28,886 bases of DNA from a virus. The stretch lies in the IMG/VR virus record IMGVR_UViG_3300034356_002607, positions 1 through 28,886 of that record; one strand, 5' to 3'. Below are positions 15,452-22,520 of the stretch, piece by piece. The stretch's first letter is position 1. The number at the start of each line of letters is the position of its first letter. The notes below the pieces were generated by a model. The model saw only the letters and a program-made list of their open reading frames with translations. It was not told where the DNA came from and ran no database searches. The translations under genes were made by a program, and so were the position numbers.

Positions 15452-15457
15452 CAATAT

Positions 15458-15907
15458 ATGAACATACAATTTTTAGCAGTAAGAGAAAAAACCCGCAATT
15501 TTGACGAGGGTGATAATACTCTCCGTCTCGCAATGGCAAAAAAAGTTTTAGATGACGATAAAGTCATTATTGCCGCTTATGGTTATGAAGGTGGCGGGTG
15601 CTATTCAGACTATTATGCTGTTTTACAACTCGATGAATATCAAGAATCTGTAGAATCTATTCTTGAAAGACATATCGGTGATCCAGAAGATACAGAATAC
15701 TATGATGATTATCAACAATTGAACGAGTATATCGCAAAATATTGTTATTACGATGAAGATACCCCATTTTTAAATCTACCAGAGTGTGTGAAAGATGAAT
15801 ACGATAAGGACACTGGAATTTATGATCATGAATGGGATTGGGATGATGAAGTTCATTTTGCAGTGAGTGAAGATTGGCAGATTTTTTATACTTGGAAAAA
15901 AGATTGA
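15458..15907 (+). CDS. Very acidic hypothetical protein
   Basis: A 149-residue, strongly acidic protein rich in Asp, Glu, Tyr and Trp. An N-terminal alpha/beta part (IQFLAVREK, VIIAAYGYEGGGCYSD) is followed by long DE-rich segments (DDYQQLNEY, EWDWDDEVHF). Small highly acidic phage proteins sometimes mimic DNA to block host enzymes; that is only a suggestion. It is predicted leaderless. Confidence 0.75.
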   Translation: MNIQFLAVREKTRNFDEGDNTLRLAMAKKVLDDDKVIIAAYGYEGGGCYSDYYAVLQLDEYQESVESILERHIGDPEDTEYYDDYQQLNEYIAKYCYYDEDTPFLNLPECVKDEYDKDTGIYDHEWDWDDEVHFAVSEDWQIFYTWKKD

Positions 15908-15931
15908 CATATCATTTATTTTTAATATCAT
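15904..15931 (+). promoter_or_regulatory. sigma70-type promoter fused to the next ATG
   Basis: Consensus TTGACA at 15904-15909, a 16-nt spacer, TATCAT at 15926-15931, 7 nt to ATG 15939. The -35 overlaps the end of the previous gene. Confidence 0.75.
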
Positions 15932-15938
15932 AGATTAA

Positions 15939-16172
15939 ATGAAACTTGTTTTAGCAACATCAAAAACATGTGGCCCATGTCACATGTTGAAAAGTAAATT
16001 AAAAAAAGATAACATCGAATTGGAAACTGTAGAATTTGAAGAAGACTTTGAGTTCTTTAAAAAACATCAAATCAAAGGAGTTCCAAAACTTTTGGTATTT
16101 GAGAATTCTGATGTTGTCGAAATCATTCAAGGCATTGATGATATAATAAAAAAAGCAAAAAATAATAATTAA
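15939..16172 (+). CDS. Thioredoxin/glutaredoxin-like protein
   Basis: A 77-residue redoxin. The active site CGPC is at residues 11-14 after a short beta-strand (KLVLATSKT), with the cis-proline in KGVPKLLVF (P49). Its length matches minimal glutaredoxin/NrdH-type or phage thioredoxins, and CGPC is the thioredoxin-type sequence. It probably supplies electrons to ribonucleotide reductase or another reductase; no nrd gene lies in the window. It has its own strong promoter. Confidence 0.85.
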   Translation: MKLVLATSKTCGPCHMLKSKLKKDNIELETVEFEEDFEFFKKHQIKGVPKLLVFENSDVVEIIQGIDDIIKKAKNNN

Positions 16173-16188
16173 GTTGTTAAAATAAATT

Positions 16189-16209
16189 AATAAAAAACTA
16201 ACATACAAT
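16189..16209 (+). promoter_or_regulatory. AATAAAAAACTA-type promoter motif (overlaps an ATG)
   Basis: AATAAAAAACTA at 16189-16200, 3 nt, TACAAT at 16204-16209. ATG 16208 lies inside the hexamer, so a message from this promoter could only use the next in-frame ATG, 16220. Confidence 0.65.
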
Positions 16210-16219
16210 GAAGTACGAC

Positions 16220-16426
16220 ATGACCGAAGAAGAAATCGACGAGCAAATAAAAATTACAGAACAGCAATTTAATGATGTGATGAATATGGAAGTAGCTTGC
16301 TACGAATCAGTTGTAAAAAAACAAAAGCTATTGACAAATTTGAAAAAACAGATAGACTCTTTGGTGTGTGTTCTTGAAGTTGAACACTTCCTAGAAAATG
16401 GACCAAATGGACAAGATCCAGAATAA
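16220..16426 (+). CDS. Small hypothetical helical protein
   Basis: A 68-residue helical protein (MTEEEIDEQIKITEQQ, then a charged coiled coil to about residue 55). ATG 16208 is in frame, but it overlaps the -10 hexamer of the promoter at 16189, so ATG 16220, four bases past the predicted +1, is preferred. Function unknown. Confidence 0.6.
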   Translation: MTEEEIDEQIKITEQQFNDVMNMEVACYESVVKKQKLLTNLKKQIDSLVCVLEVEHFLENGPNGQDPE

Positions 16427-16457
16427 ACAACAAACAACAAACAACCGACATAATAAT

Positions 16458-16700
16458 ATGAGTAATACCGACACAAACATGACAAGAAAAAACAAGCAAT
16501 GGCTCCGTAATCGCAACCAACGAAAGAATCCTAAGATTTTTTCAGCTAAGTTCATTCAAAATCCAGATGGATCTTTTATGATGCTTGGAGGAGAAACATT
16601 GGTTCTTGAACGCAAGAATCAACACACCCACAGCTGGGTCAATGTTGATACTCGTGACTTTGCTTGCGAACTCAGAAACAATCGTCTGATTGCTCTCTGA
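16458..16700 (+). CDS. Small basic hypothetical protein
   Basis: An 80-residue protein with a basic N-terminus (RKNKQWLRNRNQRKNPK) and a beta-rich remainder (FIQNPDGSFMMLGGETLVL). ATG 16458 is chosen because the frame extension to 16398 overlaps the previous gene and is an AAC-repeat stretch of low complexity. It is the last gene before a strong terminator. The basic N-terminus would suit nucleic-acid binding. Confidence 0.7.
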   Translation: MSNTDTNMTRKNKQWLRNRNQRKNPKIFSAKFIQNPDGSFMMLGGETLVLERKNQHTHSWVNVDTRDFACELRNNRLIAL

Positions 16701-16712
16701 TAGTTATTAATA

Positions 16713-16747
16713 AGCGGGTGTCTATTAACTAGACACCCGCTTTTTTT
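16713..16747 (+). terminator. Rho-independent terminator
   Basis: A perfect 12-bp stem AGCGGGTGTCTA / TAGACACCCGCT (16713-16724 and 16730-16741) with loop TTAAC, followed by a run of 7 T (16741-16747). It is the clearest terminator in the window and separates the 16458 gene from the UVDE gene. Confidence 0.95.
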
Positions 16748-16750
16748 ATT

Positions 16751-16771
16751 TATAAAAAACTAAATTACCAT
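16751..16771 (+). promoter_or_regulatory. TATAAAAAACTA-type promoter motif
   Basis: TATAAAAAACTA at 16751-16762, 3 nt, TACCAT at 16766-16771, 6 nt to ATG 16778. It directly follows the terminator, as a new transcription unit should. Confidence 0.75.
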
Positions 16772-16777
16772 AGTTGC

Positions 16778-17704
16778 ATGACAGCAACACCAAAACTTGG
16801 ACTTGTATGCATCAGCGAATTGCTGAAAGATAAAAATAAAAAAACCGCATTCAAGACCATGACACGAAAGCAATTTGTCAGTATGCAAAGACACATTGCT
16901 ATCAAAGAATTATCATCTCGCATCCTTCATAATTCTAAAATCACAGCGCAAATTATTGTTCATTGTGCTTCTGTTGGTATATCACATTATCGTGTATCAT
17001 CCAATCTATTTCCTTTAATTACAGACAGCACTCTCGATTTAAATTACAATGATCTACCAGATTTTGAGCAAATTAAAAATATGCTATTGCTTGCTGGTGA
17101 TCACGCTAGAAAAATCGGCATTACTATATCTTCTCATCCAGATCAATTTAATGTGCTATCATCATATACTGATGCTGTTGTTGATAAATCTATTTGTGAA
17201 CTTAATCACCAATCTTATGTTCTTGATTTGATGGGGTGTTCTCAAGATCACAACACTCCCATGTGTTTGCATGTGAGTAAAAATCCAAACTTAGAAGTTG
17301 AAACAATTGAACAATACTGTCAGAGATTCATGAGTAATCTTTCTCGTTGTGACGTTGGTGTTCAAAAACGATTAGTTGTTGAGAATGAAGACAATGGTTA
17401 TTGGAATTCAGAAAATGTTTTCAATGTGTTTGGTAGCTTGTTGCCTTGCGTGTTTGACAATCTCCATGATGCAATAAACCCATCTAATCGTTGTTATATG
17501 AATGATTTTAAAAACACATGGAAATCATATACTCCTGTAATGCATTGGAGTGAAGGTATCAACAACACCAAATCACACACTGATTATGCTTCTCACATTC
17601 CAAACGTGGTTTCAAATAACCTTGATTGTATTTGGGAAGTTGAACTTAAAGCAAAAGACAAATCTATCGTCAAAATATTATCTGAAAATTTCAAATCATA
17701 TTAA
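16778..17704 (+). CDS. uvsE: UV damage endonuclease (UVDE family)
   Basis: A 308-residue TIM-barrel metalloenzyme that nicks DNA 5' of UV photoproducts. Family landmarks appear in order: KLGLVCISE near the N-terminus, SVGISHYRVSSNLFPL, ISSHPDQFNVLSS, LVVENEDNGYW, PCVFDNLHD and MHWSEG. These carry the His, Glu and Asp metal ligands of the family. The length is that of bacterial UvsE (about 300). It is predicted leaderless, transcribed from the motif after the terminator. With the glycosylase at 13343 it gives light-damage repair, useful to a phage exposed in surface water. The name uvsE is given by family. Confidence 0.9.
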   Translation: MTATPKLGLVCISELLKDKNKKTAFKTMTRKQFVSMQRHIAIKELSSRILHNSKITAQIIVHCASVGISHYRVSSNLFPLITDSTLDLNYNDLPDFEQIKNMLLLAGDHARKIGITISSHPDQFNVLSSYTDAVVDKSICELNHQSYVLDLMGCSQDHNTPMCLHVSKNPNLEVETIEQYCQRFMSNLSRCDVGVQKRLVVENEDNGYWNSENVFNVFGSLLPCVFDNLHDAINPSNRCYMNDFKNTWKSYTPVMHWSEGINNTKSHTDYASHIPNVVSNNLDCIWEVELKAKDKSIVKILSENFKSY

Positions 17705-17723
17705 TAAGAAACTAGATTAAACT
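17703..17723 (+). promoter_or_regulatory. AATAAGAAACTA-type promoter motif before rIIA
   Basis: AATAAGAAACTA at 17703-17714, 3 nt, TAAACT at 17718-17723. ATG is 23 nt away, so this unit would have a leader of about 17 nt, the longest of the set; no Shine-Dalgarno is in it. Confidence 0.6.
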
Positions 17724-17746
17724 AGTGCCATCATCAAACACAAACT

Positions 17747-19627
17747 ATGAAAATTGGAATTACAACATCACCAACAATCGCATCAGACTCGCTTCAAAAA
17801 AGCACCATGGGAATGTCTGCCAAAGGCATGGACATTGCCGCATACTTCCTGCGTGACAAGATTTACAATGATAAAATTCTTGCATGCGTTCGCGAATATA
17901 TTTGCAATGCTGTTGATGAACACAAAAAGTACGAGATTGATCGTCCAGTTGTTGTTGCAATCAAAACAGTAAAAAATACCAAAACTTGGAGCGTTAGAGA
18001 TTACGCTAAAGGTTTGGATGAACATGGTGTTCGTAACATTTTTGGAATGTATTTCGAAAGCACCAAAAACCATTCCAATGAATATGTAGGTGGTTTTGGT
18101 ATTGGTTCAAAAGCGGCACATTCATATACCGATACATTTTACATCAACTCTTATTACAACGGTGTTTGTAGTGTGTATGCATGCGTTCTTGGTGGAGGAG
18201 ACAAAGGTGTTCCAATCGGAGAGATTTTTAAGATCTCTGAAGAACCTACAAACGAAAGTGGAATTGAAATTTCTTTTGAAGTATCAGACAGTGATTCATA
18301 TTCATTTAGGAATACAACTTCCAAATTTGTTAAAAATCTACACCATGATACAAAGATTGAGTTTCTTTCTGATAACTCTGAAACTGTAGTTCCAGATTCA
18401 CCGATTCATTCTGTCAAACTGGGAGAATATGGAATGCATCAATATAAAAAATCTCATCAAGATTATGATTATAATCACATTTATATTCGTATGGGAGGTG
18501 TGGTATATAAAAAGATTCCCATTCGATTCTGCACTTTTAATAATGAAAACATATATGTTGTCGATGTTCCAATTGGAAAACTCAGCATTCCAATTTCAAG
18601 AGAAAGCATAGAAGATACACCAAACAATCAAAAAGTTATCAACGATATTGTGTCACATATCGAAACTTTTAAGAATGAACAAATCAGTAAAATTGTTCCT
18701 AAACCTCTGGGTGAATATGTCAAAAGCAAAACTTCAAAGTATTTCGAGGATGATTGGTTTACTTATGCCATGTCTGAATATATTCCAGAAACCCATGCGG
18801 CATTAATGAGTATAAAAGCATATGAAGTTGCATATTTAAATAATCTTGAATACTCTAATGGTAAGCTTCCAATTTATAAACTTCCAAATATTAAAAATTT
18901 AAAAAATTGGAAGTTGCGTCTAGCAAAACATCTTGCAGGTTTTGCAAATTACCACGGTTTTGTTTATATTCAAGATGAATCACCGCTCGATTCAAACTCT
19001 TGTAATGTTGACACTTCAGACATTGAGATCATTGATGTTAAAAAGATGAAGCTTCCAAAGCTTGAGAAAAATAAAACTTTGATGAAATATAACGTATTCA
19101 GTCGTTACAATAAACTTGGTTCTTTTACCAGTGAAGAGTTTGAAGAATATGTAGACAATAAGTTTGGAGAAATCTCTGATTCAAATTGGCACGAAACAAT
19201 TGATTGTATTAATCACCTTTTTCATCGTACAATTTATCATAATAATGAGTACACAAACAATGATCCTTACTGTGTATCAAGCAAAAGTAAAAAAATGGTA
19301 GATCAACTTCATGATTTGGGTTGGTTGCATCCAGATTCCACTGAATACAAAAACGCACACACCAGACTTAAAAATCTTGAAGAATTTCAGAAAAAACAAA
19401 GAAGCATTGAATATGATTTGACATGCACATGCAATGCAATTAATATCAACCCAACTGTTCTTAAACATCTCAAAAGGTATCCAGATAAAATTGAAAAGAT
19501 CAAAAAGATCATGACAAACATTAGAGCAGAAAATTCTACCAGAAGTCGTATTTACAACAGTGTGTCTCGATATGGATCACCATTGGATAGACGCGATCTT
19601 CGTAAACTCCTTCTGATAAAAGATTAA
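17747..19627 (+). CDS. rIIA: rIIA-like GHKL ATPase-domain protein
   Basis: A 626-residue protein with a GHKL-type ATP-binding domain in its first ~200 residues: the N-box YICNAVDEH, the G1-like RDYAKGLDEHGV, and the G2 glycine segment GGFGIGSKAAH. This matches the rIIA family of T4-related phages in size range and architecture. In T4, rIIA and rIIB are membrane-associated and protect infection against RexAB-type exclusion and modulate lysis; whether that holds here is inference. rIIB follows 57 nt downstream with its own promoter. The C-terminal two thirds have no catalytic motif I recognise. Confidence 0.9.
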   Translation: MKIGITTSPTIASDSLQKSTMGMSAKGMDIAAYFLRDKIYNDKILACVREYICNAVDEHKKYEIDRPVVVAIKTVKNTKTWSVRDYAKGLDEHGVRNIFGMYFESTKNHSNEYVGGFGIGSKAAHSYTDTFYINSYYNGVCSVYACVLGGGDKGVPIGEIFKISEEPTNESGIEISFEVSDSDSYSFRNTTSKFVKNLHHDTKIEFLSDNSETVVPDSPIHSVKLGEYGMHQYKKSHQDYDYNHIYIRMGGVVYKKIPIRFCTFNNENIYVVDVPIGKLSIPISRESIEDTPNNQKVINDIVSHIETFKNEQISKIVPKPLGEYVKSKTSKYFEDDWFTYAMSEYIPETHAALMSIKAYEVAYLNNLEYSNGKLPIYKLPNIKNLKNWKLRLAKHLAGFANYHGFVYIQDESPLDSNSCNVDTSDIEIIDVKKMKLPKLEKNKTLMKYNVFSRYNKLGSFTSEEFEEYVDNKFGEISDSNWHETIDCINHLFHRTIYHNNEYTNNDPYCVSSKSKKMVDQLHDLGWLHPDSTEYKNAHTRLKNLEEFQKKQRSIEYDLTCTCNAININPTVLKHLKRYPDKIEKIKKIMTNIRAENSTRSRIYNSVSRYGSPLDRRDLRKLLLIKD

Positions 19628-19646
19628 TAAAAAACTAAAATACAAT
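19626..19646 (+). promoter_or_regulatory. AATAAAAAACTA-type promoter motif before rIIB (distal)
   Basis: AATAAAAAACTA at 19626-19637 overlapping the rIIA stop, 3 nt, TACAAT at 19641-19646. It would start a message about 32 nt before rIIB and may act together with the second promoter at 19651. Confidence 0.6.
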
Positions 19647-19650
19647 CTCA

Positions 19651-19678
19651 TTGACAAAACAAACAAACAAACTATAAT
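19651..19678 (+). promoter_or_regulatory. Consensus sigma70 promoter fused to the rIIB ATG
   Basis: TTGACA at 19651-19656, a 16-nt spacer of AAAC repeats, TATAAT at 19673-19678, 6 nt to ATG 19685. Both hexamers are perfect consensus. Confidence 0.8.
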
Positions 19679-19684
19679 AATACT

Positions 19685-20683
19685 ATGACATACATCATCA
19701 ACCAATCCGCAATTATTTTGTTTATCAACAATGGTTCAGTTCGTGTTGAAAAGACAGATCGTAAATATCCAAAAATCATTAAATCTTTCACTCTTCCAAG
19801 TGATGAGCAAGAAGATGCTATCAATGAAATTTTGTATCCAATTGATTTCACTCTTGAATCTATTGATAAAGTAGAAGGATTTGAAATCATTGAAGATCAA
19901 GTTTATTACAACGGAGAAGCATTGCCTCCAGCACTATCTCAAAAGGTAGAAAGCATTGTTCGTGATGATCTTCCTCTTGAACATTTCACTAAATTCTGGA
20001 ATAATCTTGAAGATAATCCTGCCTCAAGTTCTGTTGATGAGCTTATGGAGTTTCTTGAATACAAAGAACTTCCAATTACAGATGATGGTTGCTTTCTTGC
20101 ATACAAAGGTGTATCAGAACATTATTACAGCATTCATGGTAATCCTAAAACTGTCGTTGTTCAAGGTATTACAACAACAGACGGTAAGATTTTCAACGGT
20201 GTTGGTTCCAAGATTGAAGTCAAACGCCGCAATGTAGATGACAATAGAAACAATCATTGTAGTTTCGGTTTGCATGTTGGTTCTCTTGATTATGCTCGTT
20301 CTTTCGGACAGAGAGTAGTCGTAGTCAAAGTCAACCCTAAAGATGTTGTTAGCGTTCCAACTGATTACAATTGCCAAAAGTGTCGAGTATCAGCATACGA
20401 GGTCGTTTCTGATTATGAATATGAAATCGAATCTTCGGTGACTGATGGAGAAGGTAATGATAATCTCGTGCCAAACTTTGCAAAAGAACGCACAGCTTTT
20501 GTGGAGAGAGTTGAAAAATATCTCAACAACAAACGCGATGAAGGATATGATGATGTTAGTGTCAGACAAATTCAAAATAGTTTCTCTCCAGAATATCCAT
20601 CAAAACAAGAAGTGTTGGATGCTCTTCAAGAACTCAATGAATACTGGGACGAAATCGATGGCGTGACTCTTGTTATTTTGTGA
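19685..20683 (+). CDS. rIIB: rIIB-like protein
   Basis: A 332-residue protein with the rIIB landmarks: an N-terminal domain (ILFINNGSVRVEK), then GCFLAYKGV, VDDNRNNHCSFGLHVGS, VVVVKVNPKDVVSVPTDY and KCRVSAYEVV. This region matches the family closely. A C-terminal extension of ~80 residues (EVVSDYEYEI onward, then a helical winged-helix-like SVRQIQNSF segment) goes beyond the T4 core. It acts with rIIA, and the tandem order is the classical one. Predicted leaderless from the promoter at 19651. Confidence 0.9.
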   Translation: MTYIINQSAIILFINNGSVRVEKTDRKYPKIIKSFTLPSDEQEDAINEILYPIDFTLESIDKVEGFEIIEDQVYYNGEALPPALSQKVESIVRDDLPLEHFTKFWNNLEDNPASSSVDELMEFLEYKELPITDDGCFLAYKGVSEHYYSIHGNPKTVVVQGITTTDGKIFNGVGSKIEVKRRNVDDNRNNHCSFGLHVGSLDYARSFGQRVVVVKVNPKDVVSVPTDYNCQKCRVSAYEVVSDYEYEIESSVTDGEGNDNLVPNFAKERTAFVERVEKYLNNKRDEGYDDVSVRQIQNSFSPEYPSKQEVLDALQELNEYWDEIDGVTLVIL

Positions 20684-20694
20684 ATGATGATGAT

Positions 20695-20733
20695 AGGGAG
20701 TGAGAACAGTCGGATTATTGCTTCTCACTCCCT
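20695..20733 (+). terminator. Strong hairpin after rIIB, no T-tract
   Basis: AGGGAGTGAGAA (20695-20706) and TTCTCACTCCCT (20722-20733) form a perfect 12-bp stem with a 15-nt loop, 12 nt past the rIIB stop. No U-run follows, so it may be a 3'-end stabiliser or a processing site rather than a true intrinsic terminator. Confidence 0.6.
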
Positions 20734-20742
20734 AACTCAACT

Positions 20743-20763
20743 AATAAAAAACTATTATATACT
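20743..20763 (+). promoter_or_regulatory. AATAAAAAACTA-type promoter motif
   Basis: AATAAAAAACTA at 20743-20754, 3 nt, TATACT at 20758-20763, 6 nt to ATG 20770. Confidence 0.7.
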
Positions 20764-20769
20764 GAATTT

Positions 20770-21093
20770 ATGCAAACAATGATTAAAGAATATATCAGAG
20801 ATGATAAGTACAACCCACGTGGTGTTGTGGTAGCTGTAAAAGAAAACGATCAAGTTTATTATGGTTATTCTTTGTGCAGTCCACATGACAATTATGACAA
20901 AGAAACAGCAATGAAAATCGCTCTTAATCGCGCATTGTCTGAGAAAGGATTCACTCTTCCTAAAGTTCCTGCAACTCGTGAATTAATCTTTGATAGGTTT
21001 CGTTCTGTTGAAGCTAGAGCTTTGAATTATTTCAAAGACGTTCCAAGGGAAAATGTCAGAATTGAATTTACTGAAGAATATACAGCACTATAA
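20770..21093 (+). CDS. Hypothetical protein, 107 aa
   Basis: A 107-residue protein with an N-terminal beta part (RGVVVAVKEND, YYGYSLCSPHDNYDKETAMKIALNRA) that resembles a small phage family I have met as unnamed proteins. The C-terminal helix is charged. It is the first gene of a unit leading into the RNA island. It overlaps the next gene by 1 nt (TAATG). Function unknown. Confidence 0.75.
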   Translation: MQTMIKEYIRDDKYNPRGVVVAVKENDQVYYGYSLCSPHDNYDKETAMKIALNRALSEKGFTLPKVPATRELIFDRFRSVEARALNYFKDVPRENVRIEFTEEYTAL

Positions 21094-21377
21094 TGAAAAT
21101 CACACCAGAAGAAATCAACAACATCATCAAAGATTTTGTATCAGACTATGAATGTTTGCATCCTTTGACAGAATTGGTGGAGTATGATGATACTTGTTAT
21201 TTGTCAATTCATCATTGCAAATTAAATTCTGATAAAAAAATCAACGCACATATTCTTGAAGAAAGAATTAAAAATCTTGTACAAGTATATGGTGAGTGTG
21301 ATTTGATTAAAGAAACATCTGGAAACACATCCAACACGGTATTTGATGTTTATAAGTTAATACCCAATGGCTATTAA
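21093..21377 (+). CDS. Hypothetical protein, 94 aa
   Basis: A 94-residue acidic protein, helical at the N-terminus, with a Cys/His-containing middle (DDTCYLSIHHCKLN). It starts at TAATG and overlaps the deaminase-like gene by 11 nt. No family is recognised. Confidence 0.7.
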   Translation: MKITPEEINNIIKDFVSDYECLHPLTELVEYDDTCYLSIHHCKLNSDKKINAHILEERIKNLVQVYGECDLIKETSGNTSNTVFDVYKLIPNGY

Positions 21378-21774
21378 TTTCAAAAGATTAGAAGAAATTA
21401 CAAGAGCATTAAAACCTACAAAACAAACTGGTAAGTGTTTTCACACCACGTTTGCTTTTAAAGGAAATAAAATGCTTGCCATTGGATATAATAATTACAA
21501 TAAGCTTCATCCTCATCATAAATTTGGTGTGTATGAACCAACAAAAGATCTTAATTCAAATTATACAGCAGGTATCCATTCTGAAATTTCCTGTTTAATT
21601 AAATTAGGAGTTGAAGATTGTAGTGATATAACATTTGTTAATGTTAGGATCGACAACAATGATAAACCAGCAATTTCAAAACCTTGTGCAAATTGTGAAT
21701 GCATCCTTGAACAAGTTGGAAATAGAAAAGTTTGGTTTTTTGATGGAGACTTTTATGTCTATAAAGGAAAATAA
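21367..21774 (+). CDS. Cytidine/deoxycytidylate deaminase-fold protein
   Basis: A 135-residue protein with the zinc motifs of the CDA superfamily: HSE at 71-73 (GIHSEISCLIKLG) and PCANC at 106-110 (KPCANCECIL). These provide His, two Cys and the catalytic Glu. The length is that of small cytidine deaminases; the dCMP deaminases I know are usually longer. It could make dUMP for ThyX (8315), or edit nucleosides, or act on a tRNA as in the adjacent RNA island; the substrate is not settled. Confidence 0.8.
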   Translation: MAINFKRLEEITRALKPTKQTGKCFHTTFAFKGNKMLAIGYNNYNKLHPHHKFGVYEPTKDLNSNYTAGIHSEISCLIKLGVEDCSDITFVNVRIDNNDKPAISKPCANCECILEQVGNRKVWFFDGDFYVYKGK

Positions 21775-21776
21775 CC

Positions 21777-21929
21777 ATGGACGCTGTTACATTTTATTTA
21801 AAAGCTATGTGTGTCATTCACACAATCGGTTTGTTTTATTCTTTGTATCATAAAAAAATGGATGAGACTTTATGGGGATTCTTTTTTTTAATTTGGCCTT
21901 TGTATTTATTATGGAAAGACAAAATTTAA
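21777..21929 (+). CDS. Membrane protein, 50 aa, two helices
   Basis: A 50-residue frame with two hydrophobic segments (about residues 8-22 and 30-45, the latter LWGFFFLIWPLYLLW) around a short KKMDE loop. It begins 2 nt after the deaminase-like gene, and its end lies against the promoter of the RNA island. Function unknown. Confidence 0.65.
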   Translation: MDAVTFYLKAMCVIHTIGLFYSLYHKKMDETLWGFFFLIWPLYLLWKDKI

Positions 21930-21930
21930 T

Positions 21931-21958
21931 TTGACATGTAAGATAAATATGTTATGAT
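21931..21958 (+). promoter_or_regulatory. Strong promoter for the tRNA/tmRNA island
   Basis: TTGACA (21931-21936), a 16-nt spacer and TATGAT (21953-21958). The first tRNA begins about 90 nt downstream, so unlike the other promoters here it produces a long untranslated leader. Confidence 0.8.
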
Positions 21959-21971
21959 TCTTGCATCACTT

Positions 21972-22015
21972 CAATCGAATCGATTGTCTTGATGGTTGAT
22001 TCGAAAGCGAATCAA
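21972..22015 (+). other. Two leader hairpins upstream of tRNA-Glu
   Basis: CAATCG-AAT-CGATTG (21972-21986) and the perfect 8-bp stem TTGATTCG-AAAG-CGAATCAA (21996-22015). They lie at the 5' end of the expected primary tRNA transcript and could mark processing sites or protect the leader. Confidence 0.6.
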
Positions 22016-22054
22016 TAATCAAAGTTCTTTGACAGAAAAAATTTAAGTTTTATA

Positions 22055-22129
22055 GCTTGCATCGTCTAACGGTTAGGACTTACGGTTTTCATCCGTACAA
22101 TTGGAGTTCGATTCTCCATGCAAGTACCA
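22055..22129 (+). tRNA. tRNA-Glu (UUC), CCA encoded
   Basis: A full cloverleaf. Acceptor GCTTGCA/TGCAAGT (G1-U72 wobble), anticodon stem TACGG/CCGTA with loop TTTTCAT (anticodon TTC), T-arm GGAG-TTCGATT-CTCC, then discriminator A and CCA. The D-arm GTCTAACGGTTAGGAC is typical of bacterial tRNA-Glu. Confidence 0.93.
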
Positions 22130-22133
22130 ATTT

Positions 22134-22244
22134 GCCGCTATTAAGGTTAAAGGGCTTCATGCCCTGTACTATAATATAAATGACTTGCAGAACTGCGTAT
22201 GCGGGTGAGTAAGGGAACATATTATAGTCGCCTTTCTAGTCGGC
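22134..22244 (+). ncRNA. Unassigned structured RNA between two tRNAs
   Basis: It is not a cloverleaf. A closing helix GCCGCTA (22134-22140) / TAGTCGGC (22237-22244) with one bulge encloses two arms. One arm is AGGGC-TTCAT-GCCCT (22151-22165). The other is a long arm ACTATAATAT/ATATTATAGT (22168-22177 with 22219-22228, perfect 10 bp) with an inner helix ACTTGCA/TGCGGGT (22183-22189 with 22200-22206). It is a three-way junction with no T-loop sequence and no CCA. It would be cut out of the same precursor as its tRNA neighbours. Function unknown. Confidence 0.55.
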
Positions 22245-22256
22245 ATAATTTTCAAT

Positions 22257-22334
22257 CGCGGGTCAACCAGTAGTAGTGCTGGATCTGTCTCATAAGCAGA
22301 AGTAGTTTCGGTGCAATTCCGAAACCCGCAACCA
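22257..22334 (+). tRNA. CAU-anticodon tRNA, initiator-like (tRNA-fMet candidate)
   Basis: Acceptor CGCGGGT/ACCCGCA with a C1-A72 mismatch, the hallmark of bacterial initiator tRNA, and a 3' end (CCCGCAACCA) like tRNA-fMet. The anticodon arm is TCTGT-CTCATAA-GCAGA (anticodon CAT). It departs from a normal initiator: the three G-C pairs of the anticodon stem are missing, the D-loop (TAGTAGTG) lacks GG, and the T-loop is TGCAATT. It may be a specialised initiator or a Met/Ile CAU tRNA with an unusual end. Confidence 0.8.
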
Positions 22335-22436
22335 ATTTTATCGGGCGCGTTCTGGTTTCGACTGTATTGATAAGCATTCAACTAGCATGTAGAGGTTGAT
22401 CAGTTGGCCTCTTAAAAAGCTGATCAAAAAAACATA

Positions 22437-22520
22437 AACGGCAACAGAATTGTTAACGCTGTGCGTGGTATTGCTAATCGCGTTTTCGCCCCACAAGGCG
22501 AACTTGCTTTAGCTGCCTAA
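22437..22520 (+). other. tmRNA tag-peptide reading frame (about 27 codons)
   Basis: The frame ends in APQGELALAA then TAA. By analogy with E. coli the resume codon lies 11 nt past pseudoknot 1 (ends 22425), which points to AAC at 22437; GGC at 22440 is the alternative. The tag is much longer than the usual 8-15 residues and contains four Arg in its middle. Confidence 0.75.

Noticed and set aside
17754-18611. Additional ORFs inside rIIA in other frames
   Set aside because: Shadows of the rIIA reading frame, whose GHKL motifs are clear.
22134-22244. Selenocysteine-type or ordinary tRNA
   Set aside because: A TCA can be placed in a 7-nt loop at 22155-22161, but position 37 would be T, there is no T-arm sequence and no CCA; the three-way junction reading is better.
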